Source: Virgibacillus siamensis
GTDB taxonomy: Bacteria; Bacillota; Bacilli; Bacillales; Amphibacillaceae
DNA length: 64,000 nucleotides
Assembly (NCBI RefSeq): GCF_900162695.1
Contig: NZ_FUIH01000007.1
Coordinates: forward strand, 2,728,001 to 2,792,000
Direction: 5' to 3'
The notes below the pieces were generated by a model. It was given only the letters and a program-made list of their open reading frames with translations. It did not search any database and had not been told where the DNA came from. Positions 32,862 through 41,702 of the stretch are shown piece by piece. Position 1 is the stretch's first letter. Each line of letters begins with the position of its first letter. The position numbers were made by a program, and so were the translations under genes.

Positions 32862-33334
32862 ATGGAACTATGGGATGTGTATGATAGAAATCGAAAGCCA
32901 ACCGGACGCACGAACGCGGTGTGCCATTGGCAGATGGCGACTATCACCTGGTTGTCAGCATTTGGATTGTGAATGATAGAGGAGAATTTCTAATTTCGAA
33001 GCGGCATCCCGAGAAAACACATCCGAATTTGTGGGAGTGCCCCGGTGGATCGGTGCTCACTGGCGAGGATAGCCTGCAGGGCGCATTACGTGAAGCCCAA
33101 GAAGAAATTGGAATTGATTTGTCCGGGTATGAAGGAGAACTGATTAGAAGTGTGCGCCGTGATGTATCCTTTTACGATGCCTGGCTGTTTCACGCTACTT
33201 TTCCAATTGAAGATGTCGTCCCCCAACTGGAAGAAGTGGTCGACGCCAGGTGGGCTACTGTTGAAGAGATCAAACGTTTGATCAGGGACGAGAAGTTCGT
33301 ACCGTCGTTGGGGTATTTTTTGGATGTTTTTTGA
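32862..33334 (+). pseudogene. NUDIX hydrolase gene with a frameshift near its 5' end
   Basis: ATG 32862 after AAGGAGA starts MELWDVYDRNRKPTGRT, the normal beginning of a YfcD/IDI-like NUDIX protein. The frame then breaks at about 32907-32912; the rest of the protein continues in another frame from GVPLADGDYHLVV. The expected sequence between them is a His (GRTHERG), so loss of one copy of a tandem GCAC explains it. The NUDIX box is intact (GGSVLTGEDSLQGALREAQEEIGI), as is the remaining 137-residue part, which could only start from a GTG at 32921 without a ribosome site. Either a recent inactivation or a sequencing error. Confidence 0.8.
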
Positions 33335-33362
33335 AGATATGGCGGATCGGGTGGGATAAGTG

Positions 33363-33577
33363 GTTCGCGCGATTTGGGGTGTCGCGCGATTTGACCCACT
33401 CGTTGGGTCGCGAACTTTGCCAGATTCCGAATATCTATCAGAAAAACTTCCATAACTCACTTGCTCAGTTTCGATGGGAGTTCGCACGTTTGAGTGGGTG
33501 GATCGCACGTTTCGGCGGGACTTTGCACATTTAAGTGAGCAGTTCGCACGTCTCAGCGGCACTTCGCACGTATCCCA
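33363..33577. repeat. Intergenic repeat array E (TCGCGCGATTT then TTCGCACGTTT cores)
   Basis: A loose first part has TCGCGCG cores near 33367, 33384 and 33410 (irregular). The second part is regular: GCACG cores at 33484, 33505, 33525, 33546 and 33566, i.e. 21,20,21,20. It lies 3' of the NUDIX gene and is followed 20 nt later by array F with another core. Confidence 0.85.
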
Positions 33578-33598
33578 CCGAAACGGGGTCAACTCTTG

Positions 33599-33808
33599 CT
33601 TCAGCGGATTTCCCTTTTTGTTCAGCGTTTCACGGGTTTCCTTCAGCGCATTACCGCTTTTCTTCAGCGGCTCATGCATTTTGTTCGGCGGATCCACCGT
33701 TTCCTTCAGCGGCCCCAGCATTGTGTTCGGCGGGTCCACCGTTTTCTTCAGCGCCTAACGCATTTCCTTCAGCGCATTCCCGCTTTCCTTCAGCACCCCC
33801 CATTTCAT
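33599..33808. repeat. Intergenic phased repeat array F (TTCAGCG core)
   Basis: Ten units with TTCAGCG or TTCGGCG. Core starts 33600, 33621, 33642, 33663, 33684, 33705, 33726, 33747, 33768 and 33789, exactly 21 nt apart throughout. Variable halves are pyrimidine-rich. It ends 60 nt from the 3' end of the gatD-like gene. Frames through it are by-products of the 21-nt period. Confidence 0.93.
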
Positions 33809-33867
33809 TTAGCACCACCCGCACCTCCTCCAACAAACAAAAACACCAAAACTGGCTAACACACCCG

Positions 33868-34920
33868 TTAGCCCAGCTCTGGGTAAAACAATACTTTTCC
33901 GAAAGTGTCTTTGCGGTTCACAATTTGATCGAAGACGTCCGGGCCTTCCTGCAGGTTCAGCCGGTGGGTGATGATTGGTTTCACGTTGAGCTGGCCGTTT
34001 GCCATAAAGTGGACGGTTGATTCCCATTCTTTTCCCGGGAATGGTGATGAAATGGCATTCCATGATCCGAGTACGGTTAATTCGCTGCGGACAATTTTTT
34101 CAAAGTAAAAACGTTCGATGTTCACATCTGCATACGGGATTCCCATAAATACCACTTCGCCGCCTTTTTTGGCGAGGGCAAATACTTGTGCGGATGTGAC
34201 CGGGGACCCGGCAGATTCGACTGCGACATCGACACCGCTGCCGTTGGTTAACTCCATCACTTGGTCATATGCCGGGTTTTCCATGGGATTGACCGCTACA
34301 TCCGCGCCAACTTCACGTGCGGTCTGGAGTTTTTCATCGTCAATATCGATGGCGTAGACGGTCTTCGCTCCGAAAATTTTTGCCCACTGAATGGCGAGAA
34401 GGCCAATGTTCCCGCAGCCCATTACCGCGACAATGCCTCCGGGCTGGAGGGATGTGCGGTACATTCCGTGCACAACGACAGCGGATGGTTCAATCATAGC
34501 TGCTGTGTCAAAGTCCACTTCATCCGGTATCGGTATAATATTTTCAGCGGGCAGCTTTACATATTCCGCATATGCGCCAGGGTGCCGTGCGCCGATAACG
34601 GTGAGCTTTTCACACCTGGATAGTTCTCCTTTGCGGCAGCTGTCACATTCCCCGCAATATAATGTCGGGCATCCGGCTACGCGATCACCCACATGCAGTC
34701 CGTCAACCCCCGCACCTGTTTCGACAACCACTCCGGAAAACTCATGGCCGAATGTCATGCCTTCCACATATGGTCCGAGTTTTTTATAGCGGGAGAGATC
34801 TGATCCGCAAATTCCAACAGCTTTTACTTTCACAATGACATCATCGGGATTTTCGATAACTGGTTTTATTGTATCTTCAAAACGCAAATCCTGTTTGCCG
34901 TACAGATTCAGTGCGCGCAT
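33868..34920 (-). CDS. gatD: Zinc alcohol dehydrogenase, galactitol-1-phosphate 5-dehydrogenase type
   Basis: A 350-residue medium-chain dehydrogenase. Catalytic zinc ligands GICGSD (Cys), GHEFSGVV (His-Glu); structural zinc Cys in CGECDSCRKGELSRC; cofactor motif VMGCGNIGLLAIQWAK. In a galactitol PTS operon it would oxidise galactitol 1-phosphate to tagatose 6-phosphate. It is the last gene of the operon, 20 nt after the 55-residue membrane protein. Symbol given from context plus sequence type; a related polyol phosphate is possible. Confidence 0.85.
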   Translation of the reverse strand: MRALNLYGKQDLRFEDTIKPVIENPDDVIVKVKAVGICGSDLSRYKKLGPYVEGMTFGHEFSGVVVETGAGVDGLHVGDRVAGCPTLYCGECDSCRKGELSRCEKLTVIGARHPGAYAEYVKLPAENIIPIPDEVDFDTAAMIEPSAVVVHGMYRTSLQPGGIVAVMGCGNIGLLAIQWAKIFGAKTVYAIDIDDEKLQTAREVGADVAVNPMENPAYDQVMELTNGSGVDVAVESAGSPVTSAQVFALAKKGGEVVFMGIPYADVNIERFYFEKIVRSELTVLGSWNAISSPFPGKEWESTVHFMANGQLNVKPIITHRLNLQEGPDVFDQIVNRKDTFGKVLFYPELG

Positions 34921-34940
34921 ATTGCTATCATCCTTTCATC

Positions 34941-35108
34941 TCAGCTGCCTGCTTCTGATTCGTGCTGTACTTTTTTCTTTTTAAAAAAGATGTTGCATAA
35001 AGCTGCTCCTACAACAATGCTGTTCAAAATCATTTGATGCTGGAAATAAAAATCTCCCACAGCTCTCCAGAATGGTCCCAACATAAAATCAAGAATGACT
35101 TCAATCAT
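34941..35108 (-). CDS. Small membrane protein of the galactitol operon, 55 residues
   Basis: ATG at 35108, AGGTAGGTG upstream; product MIEVILDFMLGPFWRAVGD... with a hydrophobic segment MILNSIVVGAALCNIFF and a KKKK tail ending ESEAGS. One membrane helix with a positive C-terminal side. It fits exactly between two dehydrogenase genes (9 and 20 nt gaps), so it is clearly part of the operon. I do not recognise a characterised family; a small accessory subunit of the PTS permease or a membrane anchor is possible. Confidence 0.75.
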   Translation of the reverse strand: MIEVILDFMLGPFWRAVGDFYFQHQMILNSIVVGAALCNIFFKKKKVQHESEAGS

Positions 35109-35117
35109 TTTATGCAC

Positions 35118-36158
35118 CTACCTTTCCTGTTCAACAGGCGTCAGTAATACTTTGATTGCTTCCCCGCCTTTAATTGCCTGATACGCTTCATCCCACTCGG
35201 TAATCTTAAATTCATGCGTTACCATCGCTTCGGCGTTTACGTTTCTGCTGTTCATTAATTCCAGGGAAGGCTCCCAGTCAGCGGATTTTTGACTTCTGCT
35301 TCCGACAACACGGATTTCTTTTTGAATAATTTTTTCCAGGTCAAACGAAACATCCGGCTGCGGAAAAATACCGACTTGGCAGTACTGCCCTTTTTTGCGC
35401 AGCAGGTCCAGTCCCTGTTTGGCTGCCGGAACAGCTCCGGAGCATTCAAATACGATATCTGCGCCATATCCGTCCGTTAATTGATGAACAACTTCCTTTA
35501 CATCCTGTTCCTGCGTATTGACGACATAGTTCATGCCTAGTTCTTCTGCTTTATTTAAACGGACCTGGTCATTCGTCAATCCGGTAATAATAACGGTTGC
35601 ACCAAAGCTTTTTGCTACTTGTGCTGTAAACAGGCCAATTGGTCCCGGGCCGATGACGACAACAACATCACCATCTTTTATATCTGTCTTCGATACGGCA
35701 TGGTGTGTACAAGCTAGTGGCTCGGTCATCGCAGCGGATTGGAAGCTTACACCGTCCGGAAGCTTGTGCACACTCTCCGCTCTGGCAATCAGATAGTTTG
35801 TAAATCCGCCATCCTGCTGCGTGCCTAGTCCTTTCCGGTGATTGCACAAGTTATAATCACCCGTCTTGCAATATTCACATTCCCCGCAAATAGAATAGGT
35901 AGTTTCCGATGTGACACGGTCTCCGACGGAAAAATCCGTTACTCCCTCTCCTGTTTCAACCACCACACCGGAAAATTCGTGTCCCAATGTGACCGGAACA
36001 CCGACCTTGTAGTGCCCTTCATACGTATGAATATCCGACCCGCAAATTCCGGCGTATTTCACTTCAATTTTTACCTGATCCGGTCCTGGCGTTGGTTCGT
36101 TTTTTTCCTGAATTTCCAGGTTGCCGAATCCAAGCTCTGTTTTAACCAATGCTTTCAT
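35118..36158 (-). CDS. Zinc alcohol dehydrogenase, sorbitol/threonine dehydrogenase-like
   Basis: A 346-residue medium-chain dehydrogenase, second in this operon. Zinc ligands in GICGSD and GHEFSGVV, structural site CGECEYCKTGDYNLC, cofactor motif VIGPGPIGLFTAQVAK. It probably oxidises a second polyol or polyol phosphate taken up by the same PTS. It shares overall architecture with the gatD-like gene but is clearly a separate branch. GGAG precedes the ATG; 27 nt after gatC. Confidence 0.87.
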   Translation of the reverse strand: MKALVKTELGFGNLEIQEKNEPTPGPDQVKIEVKYAGICGSDIHTYEGHYKVGVPVTLGHEFSGVVVETGEGVTDFSVGDRVTSETTYSICGECEYCKTGDYNLCNHRKGLGTQQDGGFTNYLIARAESVHKLPDGVSFQSAAMTEPLACTHHAVSKTDIKDGDVVVVIGPGPIGLFTAQVAKSFGATVIITGLTNDQVRLNKAEELGMNYVVNTQEQDVKEVVHQLTDGYGADIVFECSGAVPAAKQGLDLLRKKGQYCQVGIFPQPDVSFDLEKIIQKEIRVVGSRSQKSADWEPSLELMNSRNVNAEAMVTHEFKITEWDEAYQAIKGGEAIKVLLTPVEQER

Positions 36159-36185
36159 GTGAAATCCTCTCCTTATGCTGCATTG

Positions 36186-37445
36186 CTAGTTAAATAGTGA
36201 AAATATCTTGAAAATAATCCAGTTAATCAGGTTTCCGCCCTGATCAATACTTGAAATCTTGGTAGACCCTTCCGGCATGTCAAAGTTTGCATTCTTTGCC
36301 ATTTCGGTGAAAATCGGTGCCACATCGGTTGCAATATATAACGAAATGGCAATCATGATCATTCCGACAATCACTGAATGTACAATGTTTCCTCTTGCCG
36401 CTCCGACAATGAACGCAACGACGAATGGTATGGTAGCCAAGTCGCCGAATGGCAATAGCGCGTTACCTGGTAAAATAATCGCCAGCACGACCGTTATTGG
36501 AACGAGAATGAGCGCTGTGGAAATAACGGAAGGATGACCCAACAGCACGGCCGCATCGAGACCGATGTAGATTTCCTTATCGCCGAAACGCTTGCTCAGC
36601 CATTGTCTCGCAGATTCCGAAACCGGCATCAGCCCTTCCATCAAAATCTTTACCATACGTGGCATTAAGACCATTACTGCAGCCATTGCCATCCCAATTT
36701 CAATAATTTCGCCGGCATTGTATCCGGCCAGAAAACCGATTGCTGCACCAAGGAACAGCCCGATAAAAATAGATTCACCAAACACGCCAAAGCGCTTCTG
36801 AATCGTATCCGGATCGGCGGACAAATTTTTGATTCCGGGGATTTTTTGCAGCCCTTTGACCAGAAAGATTCCCGGCGCATATGAAATGGTACTTCCAGTC
36901 GCAATCGATACACCCGGCATTTCATAGAAGTTTGTAACCATTGGTGCTGTCCAGTCCGCTACTTTGAGGCAGACAATCTGGAAAATAACAGCTGCGATTA
37001 ACCCTTGAATGATACTTCCGGAAATGGCATACACCATGGCAGCCATGAATGTGTAGTGCCAAAAGTTCCAAATGTCGACGTTCATTGTTTTTGTCGTTTT
37101 CGTAACAAGCATCACAACGTTTACAACCAAACCGAGTGGAATGATAAACGCCGCAACCGTTGACGCCCATGCGATGGAAGATGTAGCCGGCCAGCCGACA
37201 TCAATTACAGTTAAGCTGACACCGAGCCGTTCCACCATTCCCTGTGCGGCCGGTCCAAGGTTATTTACGAGCAGATCAATAACCAGAAATATACCAACAA
37301 AAGCAACGCCAATCGTCAGACCGGAACGAAATGCTTTTCCCGGTTTTTGACCAAAAAACAACCCTAATAAGAATATTGCGACAGGCAAAATGACAGTTGC
37401 CCCTAAATCAAGGAACGCCTGGATAAAATCAACAAATCCCTGCAT
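36186..37445 (-). CDS. gatC: Galactitol-type PTS EIIC permease
   Basis: A 419-residue membrane protein of the EIIC-Gat family with about 10 hydrophobic segments. Characteristic segments are GLTIGVAFVGIFLVIDLL, DVGWPATSSIAWAS, NFWHYTFMAAMVY and GLDAAVLLGHPSVISTALIL. It carries and phosphorylates galactitol or a related polyol together with GatA and GatB. GGAGG before the ATG. A strong hairpin separates it from gatB. Confidence 0.92.
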   Translation of the reverse strand: MQGFVDFIQAFLDLGATVILPVAIFLLGLFFGQKPGKAFRSGLTIGVAFVGIFLVIDLLVNNLGPAAQGMVERLGVSLTVIDVGWPATSSIAWASTVAAFIIPLGLVVNVVMLVTKTTKTMNVDIWNFWHYTFMAAMVYAISGSIIQGLIAAVIFQIVCLKVADWTAPMVTNFYEMPGVSIATGSTISYAPGIFLVKGLQKIPGIKNLSADPDTIQKRFGVFGESIFIGLFLGAAIGFLAGYNAGEIIEIGMAMAAVMVLMPRMVKILMEGLMPVSESARQWLSKRFGDKEIYIGLDAAVLLGHPSVISTALILVPITVVLAIILPGNALLPFGDLATIPFVVAFIVGAARGNIVHSVIVGMIMIAISLYIATDVAPIFTEMAKNANFDMPEGSTKISSIDQGGNLINWIIFKIFSLFN

Positions 37446-37467
37446 GCTTCCTTCCTCCCTATATGGT

Positions 37468-37509
37468 TATTAATCTCGGTTTTTTTATCATAAAAAACCG
37501 AGATTAATA
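37468..37509. terminator. Long stem-loop between gatB and gatC
   Basis: TATTAATCTCGGTTTTTT pairs with AAAAAACCGAGATTAATA over 18 bp around a 4-5 nt loop. It lies 5 nt after the gatB stop and 23 nt before the gatC start, inside the operon. The stem holds its own T-run rather than being followed by one, so it may act as an RNA-processing/stability element rather than a terminator. Confidence 0.7.
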
Positions 37510-37513
37510 GGTT

Positions 37514-37798
37514 TTATTTTTTAAGTTCTTCCAAAATCTTCTGCTTTGTATCTTCTGTTCCGATTCCGGTTAAAAATGACTGTGCGTTGATAACCGGGAA
37601 TGGAAATTCTTTTTTCGTCATGGCCGTAGTCACCAGTAAATCGGCAGTATCCACATAAGAACCAACTTCAGCAATCTTTATTTGAACCAGGTCAACATTT
37701 AGGTTATGTTCTTTGGCCATGTCCTCGATTGCACCGTTCACAACAGTGGAAGTCGCGATTCCAGCACCGCAAGCTACCAGTACTTGTTTCTTTGACAT
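37514..37798 (-). CDS. gatB: Galactitol-type PTS EIIB
   Basis: A 94-residue EIIB. Start at ATG 37798 (MSKKQVLVACG) after GAAGGGGG; six upstream in-frame codons lack a site. The phosphorylated Cys lies in VACGAGIATSTVV, the EIIB-Gat P-loop. It passes phosphate from GatA to the substrate bound by GatC. Confidence 0.93.
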   Translation of the reverse strand: MSKKQVLVACGAGIATSTVVNGAIEDMAKEHNLNVDLVQIKIAEVGSYVDTADLLVTTAMTKKEFPFPVINAQSFLTGIGTEDTKQKILEELKK

Positions 37799-37799
37799 C

Positions 37800-38288
37800 T
37801 TATTCACCCCCTTCAAAGGAAAAAATCAGATTTTGTTCAATCAGTGTTTTAATGGTTGCCTTGTCTACTTCTGTAAGCTTCGTTAAGGTCTCCTCGTTCT
37901 GGAAAATCTGCATCAGGTTTTGCAGTAGTGAAAGCTGTGAATGGGCCTGATCCATTGCCAGCAGGAAAACGACCTTTACGGGTGTTTCCGCATCCGGATC
38001 TCCCATCACACCGAATGACACCGGATTCTTCAGCACCGCAATGCTGATTGTCTTTTGATTAACGTGCTCCACATCGGTATGCGGGATGGCCACGGACACT
38101 GTTTTGGTCGGCAATCCGGTTGCGAATTCGTTTTCCCTTGCAATAACGGCAGCACAATAACTTTCCTTTACCAAACCTTTGTTATACAGGTTTTGGCTCA
38201 TTTCCGTCAGTACCTCTTCTTTATTTTTACTGTCCAAATCCAATAAAATGACGGATTCATCAAAAAACAGTTCACTCAATGTTGTCAC
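37800..38288 (-). CDS. gatA: Galactitol-type PTS EIIA
   Basis: A 162-residue EIIA of the fructose/mannitol fold, with phosphorylated His in VSVAIPHTDVEHV. It receives phosphate from HPr. It begins 8 nt after the PRD regulator gene and is followed within 2 nt by gatB, so these are tightly coupled. Confidence 0.92.
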   Translation of the reverse strand: MTTLSELFFDESVILLDLDSKNKEEVLTEMSQNLYNKGLVKESYCAAVIARENEFATGLPTKTVSVAIPHTDVEHVNQKTISIAVLKNPVSFGVMGDPDAETPVKVVFLLAMDQAHSQLSLLQNLMQIFQNEETLTKLTEVDKATIKTLIEQNLIFSFEGGE

Positions 38289-38296
38289 CCCATCGT

Positions 38297-40348
38297 CTAA
38301 GTAGTTTTGGAATACGATTTCAGCAGGTTATGCACAGCTTCTTTGCTGTCAGCCTCCATTAAGGCATGTCGATCATTGTCATCGTGCACGAGTTTCATTA
38401 ATTGCATCAGTGCCTGTAAATGCTGTTGTTTGTCAACGGCAGCAATGACAAAAATAAGGTTAATCGAATAATCTTTGGCAAATGTCACACCATGTTTCAA
38501 CCGCAGTAGGCTCATGGAAACCTCGTTCACGCCATCTTCCGGTGCGGCATGCGGTATCGCAACATTTGGTGCAATGACAATATACGATTCCTTGTTATAA
38601 TCATTCACCATTGCTTCCACGTAGTCTTCTTCAATCCGGCCGGTGCGCAGCATTGGTTCGGCACCAGTTCGAATTGCTTCCTCCCACGAGCTTACAGAAT
38701 CTTTTAATACAATTCTGTCAGGTGGTATCAATTCTGCCAGTGTTGGTGAATGCGCTTGCTCCTGAATTGGATTCAAATCCGGCAGTTCATCACGATTTAA
38801 ATACGTTTCCAGCTCGGTTTGCAGTTCTTTCTCGTTTTGAATATCGGTATGTTTTTTTATGATTGCAATCAAATCATCCGTACTGATTGTTGACGGTGTA
38901 AAACCGTGCAGCTCCTGCATCACCTGTTTGCGTAATGTGTTTTTTTCTTCCCGTTCCAAAAATGAATTGACGGTATACTGCCGTTTCGTCGTTTCCATTG
39001 CCACAGGAGAAAACACAATATCGTAGTCGAGCTGATAACGTTGAAACTCCCTTACGGACAGCGAATCCAAAAAGATAAATTCCGGAAATAAATCCCGCAG
39101 TTCACTGTACAACAGCCTTGATACTGAAACACCTTGCGGACAGACAACTACAGCTTTCACTTTCTCCTGAATGCTGTCCCCCTGCCTTGTCAGCCACCCG
39201 CCAATCAGCATCGTCAAATAAGTCGTTTCATTTTCCGGGATCGTGCTGCCAATCAATTTTTCCAGCGGGCCGGTTGACTTCTTCACAATATGATGGAGCG
39301 CTTTAAACTCCCTGCTTACTTCGGCTTTTATATCGTTTACTTCTGTCAGATGATACTTAATCCGGTAGTACGCAGGCTTGACATGGAGCATCAGTTTTTG
39401 CAACAACTGCTCTTTATCCTGCAGCTTCATACAGGCAGTCTGTTCAAACAAATCAATCATATTTTTCAGTGCATCCAGCAAATTCGGAATGGAATCTTTC
39501 GTCAAAAATTCCGACCAATGAACATTGGATGTTAATAAATGCAGCGTAATGAAAAGTCTTTCCTCTTCCGGAATATCCTGAAAGCCGGAAAACAGTTCTT
39601 CCGTTGCCGCATATTCCTTCGTATCTGCCAGTTCATTGTATTGAATGGAAAATGGCGCAATGACAAGCCCGTTTGAAATCCGCCGTAAAATAATGACAAA
39701 CAGATACGGCATTACGTCAAGCTTTTCATCGGTGAACTTAAGATTTAACTTGTTTTCCACTTTTTCAATCCGGCCGGCCAGCGCTTCCACCTCATTTTCC
39801 GTAATTCCCGCCGCTTGCCTGATTCGCTGCTTGCCCTGATGAAGCTCAACTATTTTGTAAATCACCTTCATCAAAAGTTTTCGAATATGAAATTCATTGC
39901 CATCCATCTGGTAGCCCTCGCGCCTTGAATACCGGATGTTTAAATCGTAAGTTTCGGCGATATTCTGTGCCTGTTTTAAATCGGAAAGAATCGTGTTCTT
40001 GCTGACCGCCAGCTCGCTTGTAAAATGAATCAGCGACAAATCATGATTGCTCAAAATCATTAACAGGATCATGTACACGCGTTCATCTTCCGAAAGAATC
40101 CGTGTATCCATAGCCGAATTCGCATTACTGAATTTCGCAACAATTTCCGGCTTGATCAGAAAGTATCCCTGTTTCGTTCTTTCAATTTCGGGAAGGTTAT
40201 GAAACTGCAGCCAGTCATTTATTTTGGTGATGCTGTATCCAAGCTGCCTGCGAGAAATGTTGTATCGGCATTCCAGTTCCTTGCCTTTTATGCCCGGATT
40301 ATCCACCAAATCCCCAAACAGCTGACTGCTTCGTTCATCAAGTTGCAT
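38297..40348 (-). CDS. PRD-containing PTS-controlled transcriptional activator of the galactitol operon
   Basis: A 683-residue multidomain regulator, first gene of the operon. N-terminal HTH segments (GIKGKELECRYNISRRQLGYSI and DLSLIHFTSELAVSKNTILSDL), PRD1 and PRD2 (MLHVKPAYYRIKYHL near 330), EIIB-Gat-like domain with Cys in VVVCPQGVSVSRLL, and a C-terminal EIIA-like domain with His in NVAIPHAAPEDG. Family members are activated or inhibited through phosphorylation by HPr and their cognate EII. A cre-like site lies 48 nt upstream. Confidence 0.9.
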   Translation of the reverse strand: MQLDERSSQLFGDLVDNPGIKGKELECRYNISRRQLGYSITKINDWLQFHNLPEIERTKQGYFLIKPEIVAKFSNANSAMDTRILSEDERVYMILLMILSNHDLSLIHFTSELAVSKNTILSDLKQAQNIAETYDLNIRYSRREGYQMDGNEFHIRKLLMKVIYKIVELHQGKQRIRQAAGITENEVEALAGRIEKVENKLNLKFTDEKLDVMPYLFVIILRRISNGLVIAPFSIQYNELADTKEYAATEELFSGFQDIPEEERLFITLHLLTSNVHWSEFLTKDSIPNLLDALKNMIDLFEQTACMKLQDKEQLLQKLMLHVKPAYYRIKYHLTEVNDIKAEVSREFKALHHIVKKSTGPLEKLIGSTIPENETTYLTMLIGGWLTRQGDSIQEKVKAVVVCPQGVSVSRLLYSELRDLFPEFIFLDSLSVREFQRYQLDYDIVFSPVAMETTKRQYTVNSFLEREEKNTLRKQVMQELHGFTPSTISTDDLIAIIKKHTDIQNEKELQTELETYLNRDELPDLNPIQEQAHSPTLAELIPPDRIVLKDSVSSWEEAIRTGAEPMLRTGRIEEDYVEAMVNDYNKESYIVIAPNVAIPHAAPEDGVNEVSMSLLRLKHGVTFAKDYSINLIFVIAAVDKQQHLQALMQLMKLVHDDNDRHALMEADSKEAVHNLLKSYSKTT

Positions 40349-40395
40349 GCTAACCCTCCTTCCACTATTTATTGTATCAGCCGATTAGGCAGAAA

Positions 40396-40409
40396 TGTAT
40401 ACGTTTTCA
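40396..40409. promoter_or_regulatory. Candidate cre site before the galactitol regulator gene
   Basis: TGTATACGTTTTCA matches the cre consensus at 13 of 14 positions, upstream of the first gene of the galactitol operon. Confidence 0.45.
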
Positions 40410-40497
40410 GCACAGTTTATTGAGAATGGAATGTACCATGTTGTGATGAGCTATTGTAAATCACGGTGGACGTGGGTTGGGAGGGGTTGTGCTGTGG

Positions 40498-40569
40498 GGG
40501 TTGATTCCTTGTTGGTGAAGGTTGATTTCCGGCGGGGAAGGGTTGATTCCTGGCCTGTGAGGGTTGTCC
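40498..40569. repeat. Phased repeat array G (GGTTGATTCC core) running into a start codon
   Basis: GTTG cores at 40500, 40521, 40542 and 40563, exactly 21 nt apart, preceded by degenerate copies near 40476 and 40486. The fourth core supplies the TTG (40564) used as start of the DUF6270 gene. The only array placed at the 5' side of genes (divergent regulator and DUF6270). Confidence 0.75.
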
Positions 40570-41502
40570 AAAAAACCAATCCGGATAACAAACAACTATC
40601 AGGTCCGGCTGATCAAGGATGCTTCCAATAAACTGCAGCTTCGGACCCGTATACGAACAGAGGAACCTGAGGGGCATGCATTAAGAATCGCGACGTGCGG
40701 CTCCTGCTTCAGCAGACTGGGATTTGGTTCGAAAGATTATTTTAATCCCGACTATAAAAATAAATATGAGGTGGTCTATACACAGTTTCATTCCTCCATT
40801 ATCAGCATGATGGGGAAACCTGTTACATTTCCGAACGAACACTTTACCAGAATGCATCCAACACTGGCGGACCGCATTCGGAGCGACTTTGAAAAAGACT
40901 TTTTTAAAAACCTGAAACTGACAAAACCTGACTTTTTCATTCTTGATTTTTACGTGGATGGCTCAAAGGATGTTCTCTTTTTTGATAAAAAACACATCAT
41001 TACCGGCAATTACATGTTGACCCAAAACATCAATTATCTTCATGAAATTGAACCGAAAGTAACCGTATTAAATCAGAAAGATATCACGACATTTCTGGAA
41101 TATTGGCATCGGGCAATCAAGAAATTTGCCAGAAAACTGGTTACCTATATTCCGGAAGAGCGCATCATTCTTCAAAAAGTCCGAAAAGCAGAAGGGTATT
41201 ACACAAAAGAAGGAGAATACCGCAAATTCAAAAACCAAACCTACATTCAACGCAGTAATTATCTGTTTGAATACATGGAGAATTATTTCCTGAACCTGTT
41301 ACCGAATGCACAGGTGATTGATTTGTCTGATCAGGAATTTCATTCGCATTCCAAGCATCCGGGCGGGGTCACGCCGGATCACTATGAATCTGATTACTAC
41401 AAACAATATATGAATCGTGTCGATGAACTTGTTCTGCGCTATTTCATCCGGAATCCGGGCTATCTGAAAAAACGGAAGAAAAAGGGAAAAACGCTTAAAT
41501 GA
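40564..41502 (+). CDS. DUF6270 domain protein
   Basis: A 312-residue protein with the DUF6270 signature ALRIATCGSCFSRLGFGS near residue 40, then VYTQFHSSIISMM, and HPGGVTPDHYESDYYKQYM near the end. The CGSC-SR and D..H motifs recall SGNH-like esterase folds, but the function is not established; relatives are found near surface polysaccharide genes. The start is uncertain: TTG 40564 lies in the last unit of repeat array G and its GAGGG has no spacing, so the natural 5' end may have been altered. C-terminus is Lys-rich. Confidence 0.72.
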   Translation: MSKKPIRITNNYQVRLIKDASNKLQLRTRIRTEEPEGHALRIATCGSCFSRLGFGSKDYFNPDYKNKYEVVYTQFHSSIISMMGKPVTFPNEHFTRMHPTLADRIRSDFEKDFFKNLKLTKPDFFILDFYVDGSKDVLFFDKKHIITGNYMLTQNINYLHEIEPKVTVLNQKDITTFLEYWHRAIKKFARKLVTYIPEERIILQKVRKAEGYYTKEGEYRKFKNQTYIQRSNYLFEYMENYFLNLLPNAQVIDLSDQEFHSHSKHPGGVTPDHYESDYYKQYMNRVDELVLRYFIRNPGYLKKRKKKGKTLK

Positions 41503-41608
41503 AGAATAAAATTATAGAATTATTTTAGATGCAATACGTGTCCTTGAAAAAAGGTCCATGCCGATTCGGGAAGAAATGACATTCCTACATGCCTGGACAA
41601 TCTGTTAC

Positions 41609-41618
41609 GTGTTATAAT
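41609..41618 (+). promoter_or_regulatory. Extended -10 promoter of type I toxin mRNA
   Basis: GTGTTATAAT with a TGn extension before TATAAT (41613-41618), about 85 nt upstream of the toxin ATG. Confidence 0.5.
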
Positions 41619-41702
41619 AAAAATTGCAATAGTCTGGATTTCTCAAGGGTGGTCGGCGTTGCCTCCAGTCTCCAGCCAGGAGCGGAGAGGAGGTGAGCGC
41701 AT

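Noticed and set aside
33474..34020. Overlapping open frames through arrays E and F
   Set aside because: By-products of the 21-nt period; sequence is low in complexity and has no ribosome site.
37468..37509. Operon-ending terminator between gatB and gatC
   Set aside because: gatC, the dehydrogenases and the small gene lack another promoter that I can see and complete the pathway, so full termination here is unlikely.
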